Assembly (NCBI GenBank): GCA_014323765.1
Contig: JACONM010000012.1
Location: 166,206 to 202,249 of the forward strand
Origin: Cellvibrionales bacterium
Lineage (GTDB): Bacteria; Pseudomonadota; Gammaproteobacteria; Pseudomonadales; GM7GCV1
Length of the DNA stretch: 36,044 nucleotides
Reading direction: 5' to 3'
Shown piece by piece: positions 1 to 9,500 of the stretch. How positions within the stretch are numbered: position 1 is the stretch's first letter; each line of letters starts with the position of its first letter. The position numbers and the translations under genes are program-made. Under the pieces are notes generated by a model. That model saw nothing but the letters and a program-made list of their open reading frames with translations, had not been told where the DNA came from and did no database searches.

Positions 1-20
1 CCCCCCCCCCCCCCCCCCCC
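1..20. repeat. poly-C tract at window edge
   Basis: The window opens with 20 consecutive C. On the minus strand this is a G-run that would encode polyglycine in the partial exported gene reading into it. A run this long is unusual in coding DNA. It may be a sequencing or assembly end artefact, or a slippage tract. The sequence alone cannot decide. Confidence 0.6.
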
Positions 21-194
21 GCGGTTCAAGCTGGCGGGACTGCTGGCTGAGGCATCGGCAAAAACACCGCCCCCGGAAGCCGGGCTACACAGGGCCGCAG
101 CCAGCGTCAGGGCGGCGACTAAAATGACGAATGGCGGCGGCGTGATCGGGCGGCACCGTAGCGGTCCGTTTGGCAGACTTATCTTTTTGCGCAT
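1..194 (-). CDS. partial exported protein, N-terminus only
   Basis: An open frame starts at ATG 194 and runs off the left edge without a stop. It begins MRKKISLPNG, passes a proline patch, then has a hydrophobic stretch (about residues 22-37) ending near ALCSPA, followed by a possible signal peptidase I site after VFA (about residues 43-45). This looks like a Sec signal peptide. The Cys is preceded by Leu rather than Ala or Gly, so a lipobox is doubtful. It lies 53 bases downstream of the RDD gene on the same strand and no strong Shine-Dalgarno is visible. The mature part is missing, so no function can be given. Confidence 0.4.
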   Translation of the reverse strand, partial: MRKKISLPNGPLRCRPITPPPFVILVAALTLAAALCSPASGGGVFADASASSPASLNRGGGGGG

Positions 195-247
195 TTCGCT
201 AGTCTAGCAGCAAATAGTTAACGGTGAGGCGGTGAACTTGCCCGCAT

Positions 248-742
248 CTAGCGTCCCACATAGATGACTTGGGTGCCGGCTAGGTGGTCGTGGAGGCAGC
301 GGCGGTCTTGGCGGAAGATGAAGAGGGGGTTTAGTAGGGTCAGAATTGCTAGTCCGGGGATGGCTCCTAGTACGCGGAAGGGGAGGTAGCGTAGGGCGAT
401 TAGGCGGTTGAAGGGCGGGACTTGGAAGTCTAGGGTGGCGACCGCGATGCGCAGTATTCGTTTGCCGATTGTCTGGCCGTAGCGGTGGAGCAGGTAGCCG
501 TGGGCCAGTAGGAAAAATAGGAAGGCGAGGATGCTGATTTGGATGACGGCGTTTAGGGGGGCGGGTTCGCCGCGCTGGGCGTGGGCAAAAATATCGTAGC
601 GGTTGAAGAGGGGGATTAGCCAGAGTAGGGCGATGCCTTCGTCGATCAGGGCGGCGGCTAGGCGTTGGCTGCGGTGGGCTAGGGGGTAGGGCGGCGGGCT
701 TGGTGGGTCTGACTGTTGCCTTGTCGACGAGGGTGGTTGCAT
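248..742 (-). CDS. RDD family membrane protein
   Basis: A 164-residue integral membrane protein. After a proline-rich cytosolic start it shows the RDD signature RLAAALID (about residues 27-34), three or four hydrophobic segments, the central motif GQTIGKRILRI (about 89-99) and the terminal RRCLHDHLAGTQVI (about 145-158). RDD proteins have mostly unknown functions; some are implicated in ion or solute transport. It follows rplS by 90 bases on the same strand with no visible terminator, so it may be a distal gene of the ribosomal operon. No clear ribosome-binding site precedes ATG 742. The family assignment is firm, the role unknown. Confidence 0.85.
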   Translation of the reverse strand: MQPPSSTRQQSDPPSPPPYPLAHRSQRLAAALIDEGIALLWLIPLFNRYDIFAHAQRGEPAPLNAVIQISILAFLFFLLAHGYLLHRYGQTIGKRILRIAVATLDFQVPPFNRLIALRYLPFRVLGAIPGLAILTLLNPLFIFRQDRRCLHDHLAGTQVIYVGR

Positions 743-782
743 TGGGGTCTGTTGCCGGTGCTTTGGCCGGTGCCGCTTGGTT

Positions 783-797
783 GCCCTGCCCTGCCCT
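783..797. repeat. pentanucleotide repeat, GCCCT x3
   Basis: Three tandem GCCCT units (GGGCA-type on the transcribed minus strand) lie in the 90-base gap between rplS and the RDD gene. The same unit recurs in the purL/ZIP gap near 6486. Both are in leader DNA of minus-strand membrane-protein genes. Confidence 0.6.
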
Positions 798-832
798 ACT
801 GGTGTTGGCGCGAGGTGGCTGGCCGCCGCTGT

Positions 833-1189
833 TTAGTTGAGCTTTTCCTTGATGCGGGCGGCTTTGCCGGAACGCTCGCGCAGGTAGTAGAGCTTGGCTT
901 GGCGGACGTGGCCGCGGCGTTTGACTTCGATGCGCTCGACCAGTGGGCTGTAGGTTTGGAAGGTGCGCTCAACGCCGATGCCGTGGGAGATTTTGCGCAC
1001 CGTGAAGGCCGAGCCCATTTGCCGGTTGCGGCGGGCGAGCACCACGCCTTCGAAGGCTTGCAGGCGTTCGCGGTTGCCTTCTTTGACCCGCACTTGCACG
1101 ACTACGGTGTCGCCGGGGCCGAAGTCGGGGATCTTTTTGCTCATCTGCTCTTTTTCGAGCTCTTGGATGATGGGGTTGCGCATGCTCAT
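833..1189 (-). CDS. rplS: 50S ribosomal protein L19
   Basis: A 118-residue L19 of the large ribosomal subunit, which sits at the 30S-50S interface. Family stretches are the N-terminal [57 protein letters not shown] and [16 protein letters not shown]. The length is normal. The start ATG 1189 overlaps the TrmD stop as ATGA, and an AGGAG motif lies upstream, so translation is probably coupled to trmD. It is the last gene of the conserved rpsP-rimM-trmD-rplS operon. Confidence 0.98.
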   Translation of the reverse strand: MSMRNPIIQELEKEQMSKKIPDFGPGDTVVVQVRVKEGNRERLQAFEGVVLARRNRQMGSAFTVRKISHGIGVERTFQTYSPLVERIEVKRRGHVRQAKLYYLRERSGKAARIKEKLN

Positions 1190-1974
1190 GGCAGTCTCCT
1201 GTCTGCGTTGTGCCCGGCGTTTGGGGGCGCGGGCGGTGGGGCGAGGGGGGGTTCATTTGGCTGGGCCGCGTGATCGATCGGGTCCGCCGGGTTCGTGGCG
1301 GCGAGCAGGTCGGGGCAGCGGGTGCGGGTGCGCTCTAGTGCTTGCCGGGCCCGCCAAGCGGCGATTTTGCGGTGGTCGCCGCCGAGTAGGACGGGCGGCA
1401 CCTGCAAGCCGCGATAGAGGGGCGGGCGGGTGTAATGCGGGCAGTCGAGCAGGCCGGTGGTGAAGGAGTCCTGCGCGGCGGAATCTTGGTGTCCGAGGGC
1501 CCCGGGCAGCTGTCGAGTCAGAGCATCGATGACCACCATGGCCGGCAATTCACCGCCGCTCAGTACGTAGTCGCCGATGCTCCATTCTGCGTCCACTTCC
1601 AATTCGATGAAACGCTCGTCGATGCCTTCGTAGCGGCCGGCTAAGAGGATTAGGTTTTGGTCTGTTTGGACTGTTTGCTGGGCTTGCGCTTGGTCAAAAC
1701 GGCGGCCTTGGGGCGATAAATAGATCAGGGTGGCGGTGCCGCGGAGCCAGCGGCGGGCGGCTTGGACCGCGCCAGCGAGCGGTTCGCAGCGCATGACCAT
1801 GCCGGGACCGCCGCCGTAGGGGCGTTCGTCGACGCTGCGGTGGCGGTCTGTGGCGTGGTCGCGGGGGTTGAAGGTAGCCAGTTCCAGCAGGCCGTCGGCG
1901 ATGGCGCGCCCGGTCACGCCGCATTTGATGGCTTGCAGCATGGCGGGGAACAGGGTTATGACGGCGATTTGCAT
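1186..1974 (-). CDS. trmD: tRNA (guanine-N1-)-methyltransferase TrmD
   Basis: A 262-residue SAM-dependent enzyme that forms m1G37 in tRNAs and prevents +1 frameshifting. Hallmarks are the start [36 protein letters not shown] (SAM trefoil knot), [32 protein letters not shown] and [12 protein letters not shown] chose ATG 1974 because it aligns with the usual TrmD N-terminus; the frame stays open to about 2331 but that part is arginine/proline-rich and overlaps rimM. The gap after the rimM stop is only 5 bases. The C-terminal tail is rich in Pro and Ala. The stop overlaps rplS. Confidence 0.97.
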   Translation of the reverse strand: MQIAVITLFPAMLQAIKCGVTGRAIADGLLELATFNPRDHATDRHRSVDERPYGGGPGMVMRCEPLAGAVQAARRWLRGTATLIYLSPQGRRFDQAQAQQTVQTDQNLILLAGRYEGIDERFIELEVDAEWSIGDYVLSGGELPAMVVIDALTRQLPGALGHQDSAAQDSFTTGLLDCPHYTRPPLYRGLQVPPVLLGGDHRKIAAWRARQALERTRTRCPDLLAATNPADPIDHAAQPNEPPLAPPPAPPNAGHNADRRLP

Positions 1975-1979
1975 TTTGG

Positions 1980-2576
1980 TTATTCGCGTTTGCCGGCGGG
2001 CGCGTAGAAGTGTGGATCCCAGCGAACATGGAGCTGGCGGTGGGCGAGGTCGACTTTGTACACATGCTGGCCTGGGGTCCAGGGGATTAGGTGTTCGGTT
2101 GGGGTTTTCTGGGTGGTATCGCCATCGTCGCGTACCACTAGGACATCGTTGGCGCCGGTTTCTAGCAATTCCACCACGCGACCGAGCGGCACTGTGCGCC
2201 CGGCGTGTTCGCTGTGGACCTGCAAACCGAGTAGCTGGTGCCAGTAGTAGTCGCCGGCGGGAAGGGGGGGGAAGTCCGCCGCTCGCTGAGCGATCACCGC
2301 GCCGAGTAGTTCGCGGGCTTGGTCGCGGCATTCCCAGCTTCGCTGGTGTGCTGGTTCGCGGAGTTTGGCGACTAGGGTTTTGCCCTGTTTGCGCCAGTGC
2401 AGCACGTCTAGGGTTCGTGACTGCCCGGTGCTGTGGACTAGCCAGGGGCGGTACGCGAAGATATTTTCCCGCGGTTGGGTGTCAGAAAATACTTTGACCC
2501 AGCCGGCGGTGCCGTGCAGGCCGCAAATCTGCCCTAGACGCACCTGCCCGGCGGGCAGCGATTCGGCAGCGGTCAT
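1980..2576 (-). CDS. rimM: 16S rRNA processing protein RimM
   Basis: A 198-residue ribosome maturation factor acting on the 30S head and binding S19. The N-terminal RimM domain is recognised by [20 protein letters not shown] (about residues 12-31). The C-terminal PRC-barrel contains [13 protein letters not shown] and [17 protein letters not shown], then HLIPW near the end. Length is slightly above the usual 170-180. It lies between rpsP (39-base gap) and trmD (5-base gap). No clear Shine-Dalgarno is seen at ATG 2576, which suggests coupling to upstream translation. Confidence 0.96.
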   Translation of the reverse strand: MTAAESLPAGQVRLGQICGLHGTAGWVKVFSDTQPRENIFAYRPWLVHSTGQSRTLDVLHWRKQGKTLVAKLREPAHQRSWECRDQARELLGAVIAQRAADFPPLPAGDYYWHQLLGLQVHSEHAGRTVPLGRVVELLETGANDVLVVRDDGDTTQKTPTEHLIPWTPGQHVYKVDLAHRQLHVRWDPHFYAPAGKRE

Positions 2577-2615
2577 CGGTCAGCACAGATTGGTCGGCGC
2601 GGTCGGGGGTGCCGC

Positions 2616-3110
2616 TTAATCGGCGGTGGGTTTGGGGGGTGTGGGGGATTCGGCGGGCGCGGAATCGGCTTGTTCGGTGGGGTGTTTTTGCGCTGGGGCT
2701 TTTGCTTGCGCCTTCTCTTTTGCCGATGCCTGCGCTTGTGTTTTTTCTTTTGCCGTGGTCTTTTCTTTCGCCTGTGCTTTCGGCTTTGCTTTCGCCTGTG
2801 TTTTTGGCTCTGCTTTCGGCTCTGATTTCGACTGTTCTGTGGCCTGCTCGGCGGCGGCTTCGGCGGCTTGTTTTTGCGCCTCGTTCACTAGGGATTTCAC
2901 CCGTGCGGACAGCTGGGCACCCTGCCCTAGCCAGTGTTCGATGCGGGGGATGTCGACTCGCAGGCGGGGCTGGTTGCCGCGGGCTACGGGGTTGAAAAAC
3001 CCGACCCGCTCGATGTAGCGGCCATCGCGGGGGTTGCGGCTGTCGGCCACGGTTAGGTGGTAGAAGGGGCGCTTTTTGGCACCCCCGCGAGCGAGGCGAA
3101 TGGTTACCAT
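2616..3110 (-). CDS. rpsP: 30S ribosomal protein S16 with long low-complexity tail
   Basis: Residues 1-80 are a normal S16 ([43 protein letters not shown]), a small-subunit assembly protein of about 82 residues in E. coli. Here the protein continues for about 84 more residues made almost entirely of Ala, Lys, Glu, Gln, Pro and Thr, with repeated KAQAK and AKEKT-like units, ending in a proline-rich stretch. The tail is open, in frame and ends at a TAA codon at 2616. It probably extends from the ribosome surface as a disordered, mixed-charge segment. First gene of the rpsP-rimM-trmD-rplS operon; a good promoter lies 60-90 bases upstream. Confidence 0.96.
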   Translation of the reverse strand: MVTIRLARGGAKKRPFYHLTVADSRNPRDGRYIERVGFFNPVARGNQPRLRVDIPRIEHWLGQGAQLSARVKSLVNEAQKQAAEAAAEQATEQSKSEPKAEPKTQAKAKPKAQAKEKTTAKEKTQAQASAKEKAQAKAPAQKHPTEQADSAPAESPTPPKPTAD

Positions 3111-3169
3111 TGGGAAGACCTGTCAGGTTTATTGGTGCGGGCTGGCGGTGCCCGGCGGCGAGGGGGCGC

Positions 3170-3198
3170 ATTTTACGCCAGATGCGGCGGATTGGGAA
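3170..3198 (-). promoter_or_regulatory. predicted sigma70 promoter of rpsP operon
   Basis: On the minus strand TTCCCA (3198-3193) is followed after a 17-base spacer by TAAAAT (3175-3170). These match the -35 box at four of six positions and the -10 box at five of six. It sits in the 160-base ffh/rpsP gap and would give a leader of about 50 bases. Confidence 0.5.
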
Positions 3199-3270
3199 GC
3201 CTGAGCCGTGCTTTTGCCGGGGCGATTTGCGTTCGATGTCTGCGCTTTGCGGCGGGGTCGGAGATGCCCC

Positions 3271-4749
3271 TTATTTGCCGGATTTGGTTAGCTGGCGTAG
3301 CAGGTCTGCTGGTAGGCCGCTGTTGGGGGCGGTGCCGAGGCCGGGGAGGCTGCCGGCGCCAGGGAGGCTGCTGGGGTCTAAGCCTAAACCGGCACCGGGG
3401 CCGAGGCCGGGGATGGTGCCGCCTGCGCCCGGTAGCAGCTTGCTTAGATCGGCGCGACCGCCCATCTTTTTCATGGTTTTTTGCATCTGCTTGTGGTGTT
3501 TGAGCAGGCGCATTAGGTCTTGGATGCGGGTGCCGGAGCCGCGGGTGATGCGGCGTTTGCGGGAGCCGTTGAGAATCGCCGGGTTGCGTCGCTCGGCTGG
3601 GGTCATGGAGCTAATAATGACCTCCATGCGGGCAAAATCTGGCTGGGTGCCCGGCCGCGGTAGTCCGGGGTTGCCCGGTAGCAGTTTTAGTAGTGCGCCT
3701 GCGCCGCCCATGCTGCGCATTTGCTGTAGCTGGGTGCGCATGTCTTCCAGATCAAAACCGCGCCCTTTGCTGGCGGTGATTTTGCGTACCAGTTTTGCCG
3801 CTTTTTTGCTGTCGACCTTGCGCTCGACCTGTTCGATGAGCGAGTGCATATCGCCCATGCCGAGGATGCGCGAGGCGATGCGCTCCGGGTGGAAGGGTTC
3901 TAGGGCGTCGGTTTTCTCGCCGGTGCCGATAAATTTGATCGGCTGGCCGGTCACGTGGCGCACGGATAGGGCTGCGCCGCCGCGGGCATCGCCATCGGCT
4001 TTGGTCAGAATCGCGCCGGTGAGGGTGAGCGCATCGTGGAAGGCTTTGGCGCTGTGGACGGCGTCTTGGCCGGTCATGGCATCGAGCACGAAGAGGGTCT
4101 CGGCGGGGCGTAATGCCGCCTGCAGGGCTCGGATTTCCGCCATCATCGAGGGGTCGATGGCTTGGCGGCCGGCGGTGTCGACGATTAGCGCTTCGGCAAA
4201 CTGCTTTTTGGCGCTGGCTAGGGCTTGCTTGGCGATTTTTAGCGGGCGTTGTTTGGGGGCGGTGGGGAGCACTTCGATACCGGCCTGTTGACCGAGCACT
4301 GCCAGCTGTTCTAGGGCCGCCGGGCGGTGAACATCGGTGCTGACTAGCAGTACTTTTTTGCGCTCGCGCTCGGTCAAAAAACGCGCTAGTTTGACCGCCG
4401 AGGTGGTCTTGCCGGCGCCCTGCAAGCCGGCCAGCAGGATGACGGCGGGCGGCTGTTGCGCCAGATTGAGTGGGGTTGCGCTGGCCCCGCCCATTAGGGC
4501 GATTAGCTCCGCTTGGACCGTTTTTAGTAGCTGCTGGCCGGGGTTTAGGCCGGGTGCCACTGTCTGCCCTAGGGCGCGGGTGCGTACCGCATCGATGAAG
4601 GCGTCGACTGCCGGCAGGGCGACATCGGCTTCTAGCAGGGTGCGGCGCAGATCTCGCAGGGTGGCTTGGATATTGCTGTCGGTCAGGCGGGCGGTGCCGG
4701 TGAGCGTTTTTAAGGTGCGGCTCAGGCGTTCTTGCAGACTGTCAAACAT
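3271..4749 (-). CDS. ffh: signal recognition particle protein Ffh
   Basis: A 492-residue SRP54-type GTPase that binds 4.5S RNA and signal sequences and delivers ribosomes to FtsY. The N domain is followed by the G domain with P-loop GLQGAGKTT (residues 108-116), DTAGRQAID and TKADGDARGGAAL, then RILGMGDMHSLIEQVE and a Met-rich M domain with GSGTRIQDLMRLLKHHKQM (RNA-binding). The C-terminus is a Gly/Pro/Leu-rich tail, and the protein is about 40 residues longer than E. coli Ffh (453). No Shine-Dalgarno is visible before ATG 4749. It is co-directional with the S16 operon, an arrangement known in many proteobacteria. Confidence 0.98.
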   Translation of the reverse strand: MFDSLQERLSRTLKTLTGTARLTDSNIQATLRDLRRTLLEADVALPAVDAFIDAVRTRALGQTVAPGLNPGQQLLKTVQAELIALMGGASATPLNLAQQPPAVILLAGLQGAGKTTSAVKLARFLTERERKKVLLVSTDVHRPAALEQLAVLGQQAGIEVLPTAPKQRPLKIAKQALASAKKQFAEALIVDTAGRQAIDPSMMAEIRALQAALRPAETLFVLDAMTGQDAVHSAKAFHDALTLTGAILTKADGDARGGAALSVRHVTGQPIKFIGTGEKTDALEPFHPERIASRILGMGDMHSLIEQVERKVDSKKAAKLVRKITASKGRGFDLEDMRTQLQQMRSMGGAGALLKLLPGNPGLPRPGTQPDFARMEVIISSMTPAERRNPAILNGSRKRRITRGSGTRIQDLMRLLKHHKQMQKTMKKMGGRADLSKLLPGAGGTIPGLGPGAGLGLDPSSLPGAGSLPGLGTAPNSGLPADLLRQLTKSGK

Positions 4750-4820
4750 GGGGAGAAATGGGCGGGTGGGCTGCGGTGCGGGCGAGGAGAGGGCGAAAAA
4801 TCAGCATAGCACAGGGCGGG

Positions 4821-5027
4821 TTAGGTGGGGCTGGACTCGGCCTGTTTGCGTCGCTGGGTTAGGCGGGCCAGGGTGCGGCGTTTTTCGGCCTCGGTCATCG
4901 TGGTCCAGAAGCTGATTTCGGTGGCGGTGCGGTGGCAGCCGGTGCAAACATTTTGCGCATTCAGTTGGCAGAGTGAGCGGCAGGGGGAGGCGATGCGTTT
5001 CTGGTTGTTACGGGGCGATTTAGCCAA
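4821..5027 (-). CDS. DUF1289 Cys-rich small protein
   Basis: A 68-residue protein with SPCRSLCQLN (Cys16, Cys20) and NVCTGCHRT (Cys28, Cys31), then the family's EISFW and TEAEKRRTLARL. The four Cys probably bind a metal; the function of DUF1289 is unknown. No ATG is available near the N-terminus. The likely start is TTG at 5027, with a GGAG motif about 7 bases upstream. It overlaps the end of the NUDIX gene by 8 bases, so the two are probably translationally coupled. Confidence 0.8.
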   Translation of the reverse strand: MAKSPRNNQKRIASPCRSLCQLNAQNVCTGCHRTATEISFWTTMTEAEKRRTLARLTQRRKQAESSPT

Positions 5028-5643
5028 GGGTCCGCTCCGGTAGATTGCGGTAATCGATATTTAGCCCCATACGGGCCAGCAGTTGCTCGGTGAAGTGCGC
5101 GGTTAGCCCCCAGATTTCGAACCCCTGATAATCCCAGGCGGCCACCCTTGCGCGACCGTCTGCCCGTTGGATGCAGTCCACCCGCACCGGTCGCACCTGA
5201 GTAAAAAAGCGCAGGGGCACCCGGAATACGGCGGCGGTCTCGGTAACGCAGGGGGTCAGTTTGAGGCCCGCCGGCACCTGGCCGACGAACGGGGTTACCC
5301 GCAATCCTTTGGCGGAAATACGGCTGGCCAGCTGGCCTTTGAGCGCGACCTGTTGCGGTGGCAGGCTGAGCTCTTCGTGCGCTTCGCGCAATGCAGTCTG
5401 GTGCAGGGCACCATCCTGCGTCTCCCAGCGACCGCCGGGGAAGGACACCTGTCCGGCGTGGGAGCTGAGGTGGGCCGCGCGGCGGGTGAAGATGATTTCC
5501 GCCGCGGCGGGCGGTGCGCTGATGGCGATCAATACCGCGGCGGCGCGTTCCGGTTCCGGCGGCGCCTGCGGCTGCAGCGGATCCAGCGCGGCAAACAGGC
5601 GGGCGAGATCGGTGGGGCGGGCGGCATCCGCTATGGCATTCAA
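5020..5643 (-). CDS. nudL: NUDIX hydrolase, probable CoA pyrophosphatase NudL
   Basis: A 207-residue NUDIX enzyme predicted to hydrolyse coenzyme A to phosphopantetheine and 3',5'-ADP. The CoA-specific signature IIFTRRAAHLSSHAGQVSFPGG (about residues 50-71, shortened form HLSSHAGQVSFPGG) runs directly into the NUDIX box, ending TALREAHEELSL with the metal-binding Glu residues. The frame has no early ATG. The TTG at 5643 follows a GAGGGAG motif at good spacing and is the best start. The gene is 28 bases after the ZIP gene and overlaps DUF1289 by 8 bases. Confidence 0.9.
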   Translation of the reverse strand: MNAIADAARPTDLARLFAALDPLQPQAPPEPERAAAVLIAISAPPAAAEIIFTRRAAHLSSHAGQVSFPGGRWETQDGALHQTALREAHEELSLPPQQVALKGQLASRISAKGLRVTPFVGQVPAGLKLTPCVTETAAVFRVPLRFFTQVRPVRVDCIQRADGRARVAAWDYQGFEIWGLTAHFTEQLLARMGLNIDYRNLPERTLG

Positions 5644-5671
5644 AATGACTCCCTCAATTTGCTCTGGTCGC

Positions 5672-6478
5672 CTAGTGCGCCGGGCCGATGGCCAGCACCA
5701 GTGCGGTCATAATCGCCACTCCGCCGAGCACCAACCAGAGGGTTTCGTGCGATTTGGCGCGGACGTGGATATTTGGTAGCACATCTACCGTGGCCACATA
5801 GACGAAACTGCCGGCCCCGAACAACAGCATGAGTCCCAGCGTGGCATGGTTCAGATCGGCGAGAAATTGCACCGCAATCAGCATGGCTGCCGGTGTTAGT
5901 AGCGCGAACAACAGCAGATCCAAAGCCGAGCGCGAGCGGCTGCGGCGGCTGTGCAGGCTGAAGGCGGCGAGGCTGAAGGCGGCGGGGAATTTGTGCATCA
6001 GAATGACTGTGGCCAGCTGCATGCTGAGGCTCACCCCGCCGAGCGCAAAAGCCGCGCCGAGCACCAGCCCGTCGGTCACCGAATGCAGGCCGAGACCGAT
6101 GGCGACCGCGCGGGCACTACCGGTCGGCGGGTGGTGCAGGTGCGGGTGCCCGAATTCGGCTTCGTGGCCGTGGTGTTCTTCGTGGAAATCGTGGCCGAAG
6201 CCGAAGCCTTCCAATATCAGCATAAACAGAAAACCCGCCAGCACCGTGAGGCCGGCCCACATAAAGGCGCGATGTTCGGCGACTTCCGCCGCATGCAGAT
6301 AATGCTCCAAGCCCTCCGGCAGTGCGACCAGCAGGGCGGCGCAAATCAAAAATCCGGCGGCCAGAGCGGTGGCGCGGTAGAGCATTTGCGCTTCGCTAGC
6401 AAAGCGATGCACGAAAGGCAGGGCCCCGGCCAACAACACCAGCGCAAAAATCGCCGCGCAAAACAGCCCTAGATTCAT
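5672..6478 (-). CDS. ZIP family metal transporter
   Basis: A 268-residue inner-membrane protein with about eight hydrophobic segments and a His-rich cytosolic loop (FHEEHHGHEAEFGHPHLHHPP, about residues 98-118) typical of ZIP proteins. The metal-site motifs GLGLHSVTDG and ILMHKFPAAF are in the expected TM4 and TM5. It probably imports Zn2+ or another divalent cation; the ion cannot be told from sequence. It follows purL by 33 bases on the same strand. Its leader contains the GCCCT pentanucleotide repeat, so its Shine-Dalgarno region is repeat-derived. Confidence 0.88.
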   Translation of the reverse strand: MNLGLFCAAIFALVLLAGALPFVHRFASEAQMLYRATALAAGFLICAALLVALPEGLEHYLHAAEVAEHRAFMWAGLTVLAGFLFMLILEGFGFGHDFHEEHHGHEAEFGHPHLHHPPTGSARAVAIGLGLHSVTDGLVLGAAFALGGVSLSMQLATVILMHKFPAAFSLAAFSLHSRRSRSRSALDLLLFALLTPAAMLIAVQFLADLNHATLGLMLLFGAGSFVYVATVDVLPNIHVRAKSHETLWLVLGGVAIMTALVLAIGPAH

Positions 6479-6485
6479 CGCGTTC

Positions 6486-6504
6486 GCCCTGCCCTGCCCT
6501 GCCC
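6486..6504. repeat. pentanucleotide repeat, GCCCT x3.8
   Basis: Three full GCCCT units and a partial fourth fill the purL/ZIP gap. On the transcribed strand this is a run of AGGGC units ending about 7 bases before the ZIP ATG, so the repeat supplies Shine-Dalgarno-like AGGG copies. Copy-number change would alter spacing of that site. The same unit occurs at 783-797. Confidence 0.6.
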
Positions 6505-6511
6505 GCCAGAC

Positions 6512-9500
6512 CTAACCCAACCAACGCCGCGCATTGCGGAACATGCGCAACCAAGGCCCATCCGCGCCCCAGTCGTCTGGTCGCCATGAATTGGTCAGGG
6601 TACGAAAGACGCGCTCTGGGTGCGGCATCATCAGGGTCACCCGCCCATTCTCCGAACACAGGGCCGTGACCCCCTGCGGCGAGCCATTGGGGTTGGCGGG
6701 GTAGTCTGCCGTCACCCGATGGTGATTATCGACGTACCGCGCTGCCACCGTCGCCTTGTCTAGGCTATCAGAACTGGCAAATTCGGCGCGGCCCTCGCCG
6801 TGCGCCACTGCCACCGGCAGTACTGAGCCTGCCATATCCGCAAAGAAGGGGGAGGGATTCCGCTCGATTTGCAATAGCGCGACTCGTGCTTCGAACTGCT
6901 CGGATTCATTGCGCACAAAGCGCGGCCAGTGCGCGGCCCCGGGGACCAGATCGCGCAGCTGGGCCAACATCTGGCAGCCGTTGCAGACCCCTAAAACCAG
7001 CCGCTCAGGGTCGGCAAAAAAATCTTGAAATTGCTCGCGCAACAGGGGGTTGTACAGAATGCTTTTCGCCCAGCCGGTGCCCGCCCCGAGTACATCGCCA
7101 TAGGAAAACCCACCGCAGGCGACCAGCCCCTGAAACTCGGCCAGTGTCACCCGCCGGCTGAACAGGTCGGACATAGGCACATCCACCGCCGTACAACCCG
7201 CCGCGGTGAACGCCGCCGCCATTTCCATCTGCCCGTTGACCCCCTGCTCGCGCAACACAGCGATGCGCGGGCGGTGGCGGCGCAGGGCCGGCGCGGCGCA
7301 CATATCGTCCGCCGGGGCGAAGGTCAATTTGTAGGACAGCCCCGGATCGGCAGCCCGAATGCCGGCGAATTCTTTAATGGCGCAGTCCGGGTTATCACGG
7401 CGTTTTTGGATCTGATAGCTAACCTGCGCCCAGATTTCCTGCAAACCCGCCCGGCTGTTGCAGTAGATCCGCTGATCGTCTTGATAGATTTGCACCAGAC
7501 CATCGGGGCGCGGTGCGGCGATATCGAACGTGGCATCGAGCAGCCCGTGCGCGGCCAGACTGGCTTGCACTGCCGGCAGGTCGGCCTCCCGCACCTGAAT
7601 CACCGCGCCGAGTTCTTCGTTGCACAGATAGGGGAGCGGGGCGCAGTCGGCGGGCAGGTCGATATTCAGCCCGCAGCGGCCGGCGAAGGCCATCTCCAGC
7701 AGGCTGGCCAACAACCCGCCATCGCTGCGATCGTGATAGGCAACCAGCCCGCCGTGCTGATGGCGCGACTGCATAAAGGCAAAAAAACGGCATAGCACCT
7801 CCGTGTCTTCTAGGTCGGGAGCGGTCTCGCCCATTTCGTTGTGGGTCTGCGCCAGAATGGAGCCGCCCATGCGCTGCCGACCGCCGGCCAAGTCGATGAA
7901 CAGCAAGCGGCTCGGCCCCAGATCCGTGCGCAGGACTGGGGTCATGGTCGTGCCCACATCGACCACCGGGGCGAAGGCGGAAACGATGAGGGACAGGGGC
8001 GCGGTGACGGATTTTTCCTGCCCGCCTTTTTCCTGCCCGTCCTCCTGCCAGCGAGTTTGCATGGCCATGGAATCCTTGCCCACCGGAATGCACAATCCTA
8101 AGGCCGGGCACAGTTCCAAACCCACCGCTTGAACCGCCGCAAAGAGTGCAGCTTCCTCGCCCGGCTGCCCGGCGGCGCACATCCAGTTGGCGGACAGCTT
8201 GACATCGCTCAGGCAGGCGATTTGCGCAGCGGCAATATTGGTCAGGGCCTCGCCGATCGCCATACGCGCCGCCGCCGGGGCATTGAGCAGCGCCAGTGGG
8301 GTGCGCTCGCCTAGGGCCATGGCCTCGCCCGCCACACCGCTAAAGCCGGCCACGGTGACCGCGCAATCGGCGACCGGCACCTGCCAGGGGCCGACCATCT
8401 GATCGCGCACCACTTGGCCGCCAATCGAGCGATCGCCGATGGTGATCAAGAAACTTTTGCTGGCGACCGCCGGATGCGCCAAAACCCGCTCAATCGCCTG
8501 TGCGAGCGGGATCTTATCGATCTCATCGGCGGCGAAGGGGGCGATTTTCGGTGGCACTGTTGTGGCGATGCGGCGGGCACTCGGCGGAGTGTCGAACAGC
8601 AGGGCCAGCGGCAAGTCGATCGGCGCGGTGCCGTCCAGCGAGTCGTCCACCCGAATGTGCGGTTGCGTCACGGTTCGCCCCACCACCGCATAAGGGGCGC
8701 GCTCGCGCTGGCAAATGGCAGCGAAATTTTCCAGATCATCCGGGTACACCGCCAGCACGTAGCGCTCCTGCGCCTCGTTACACCAGAGCTCGGCGGGCGA
8801 GAGACCCGGCTCATCGCTGGGGATGGTGCGCAGGTCGATCTGTCCGCCGACCCCGCCATCTTTCAGCAATTCCGGCAGCGCATTGGCCAGCCCGCCGGCC
8901 CCGACATCGTGGATAAAGCGAATCGGGTTGTGCGGGCCCTGTGCCCAGCAGGAGTCGATGACCCCCTGACAGCGGCGTTGCATTTCCGGGTTCTGCCGTT
9001 GCACCGAGGCGAAGTCTAGGTCGGCACTGGAATCGCCCGCAGTTTGCGAGCTGGCCGCGCCGCCGCCGAGACCGATCAACATGGCCGGCCCGCCGAGCAC
9101 GATTAGCTGGCAGCCGGGCTCCAGCGGCCCCTTATCGATCTGCTCGGCGCGAATGGTGCCGTAGCCGCCAGCCAGCATGATCGGCTTGTGATAGCCGCGC
9201 CGCTGCCCGCCGACCGTCTGTTCGAAAGTGCGGAAATACCCGCACAGCGTGGGGCGGCCAAATTCGTTATTGAAGGCCGCCGCCCCTAAGGGGCCATCAA
9301 GCATGATTTGCAACGGGCGGGCGATGCGCTCTGGGCTGCCGTAGTCCTGCTCCCAGGGTTGCCGGTGGCCGGGGATTTGCAGGTTGGAGACGCTGAACCC
9401 GCACAGCCCGGCCTTCGGCTTGGCACCGCGCCCGACCGCGCCTTCATCGCGGATTTCCCCGCCGCTGCCGGTGCCTGCGCCAGCGAACGGTGAAATGGCC

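Noticed and set aside
3110-4291. Long plus-strand frame (393 codons) opposite ffh
   Set aside because: It is antisense to the well-conserved Ffh and its translation is Arg/Ser/Pro-rich with no family features; typical shadow frame in GC-rich DNA.
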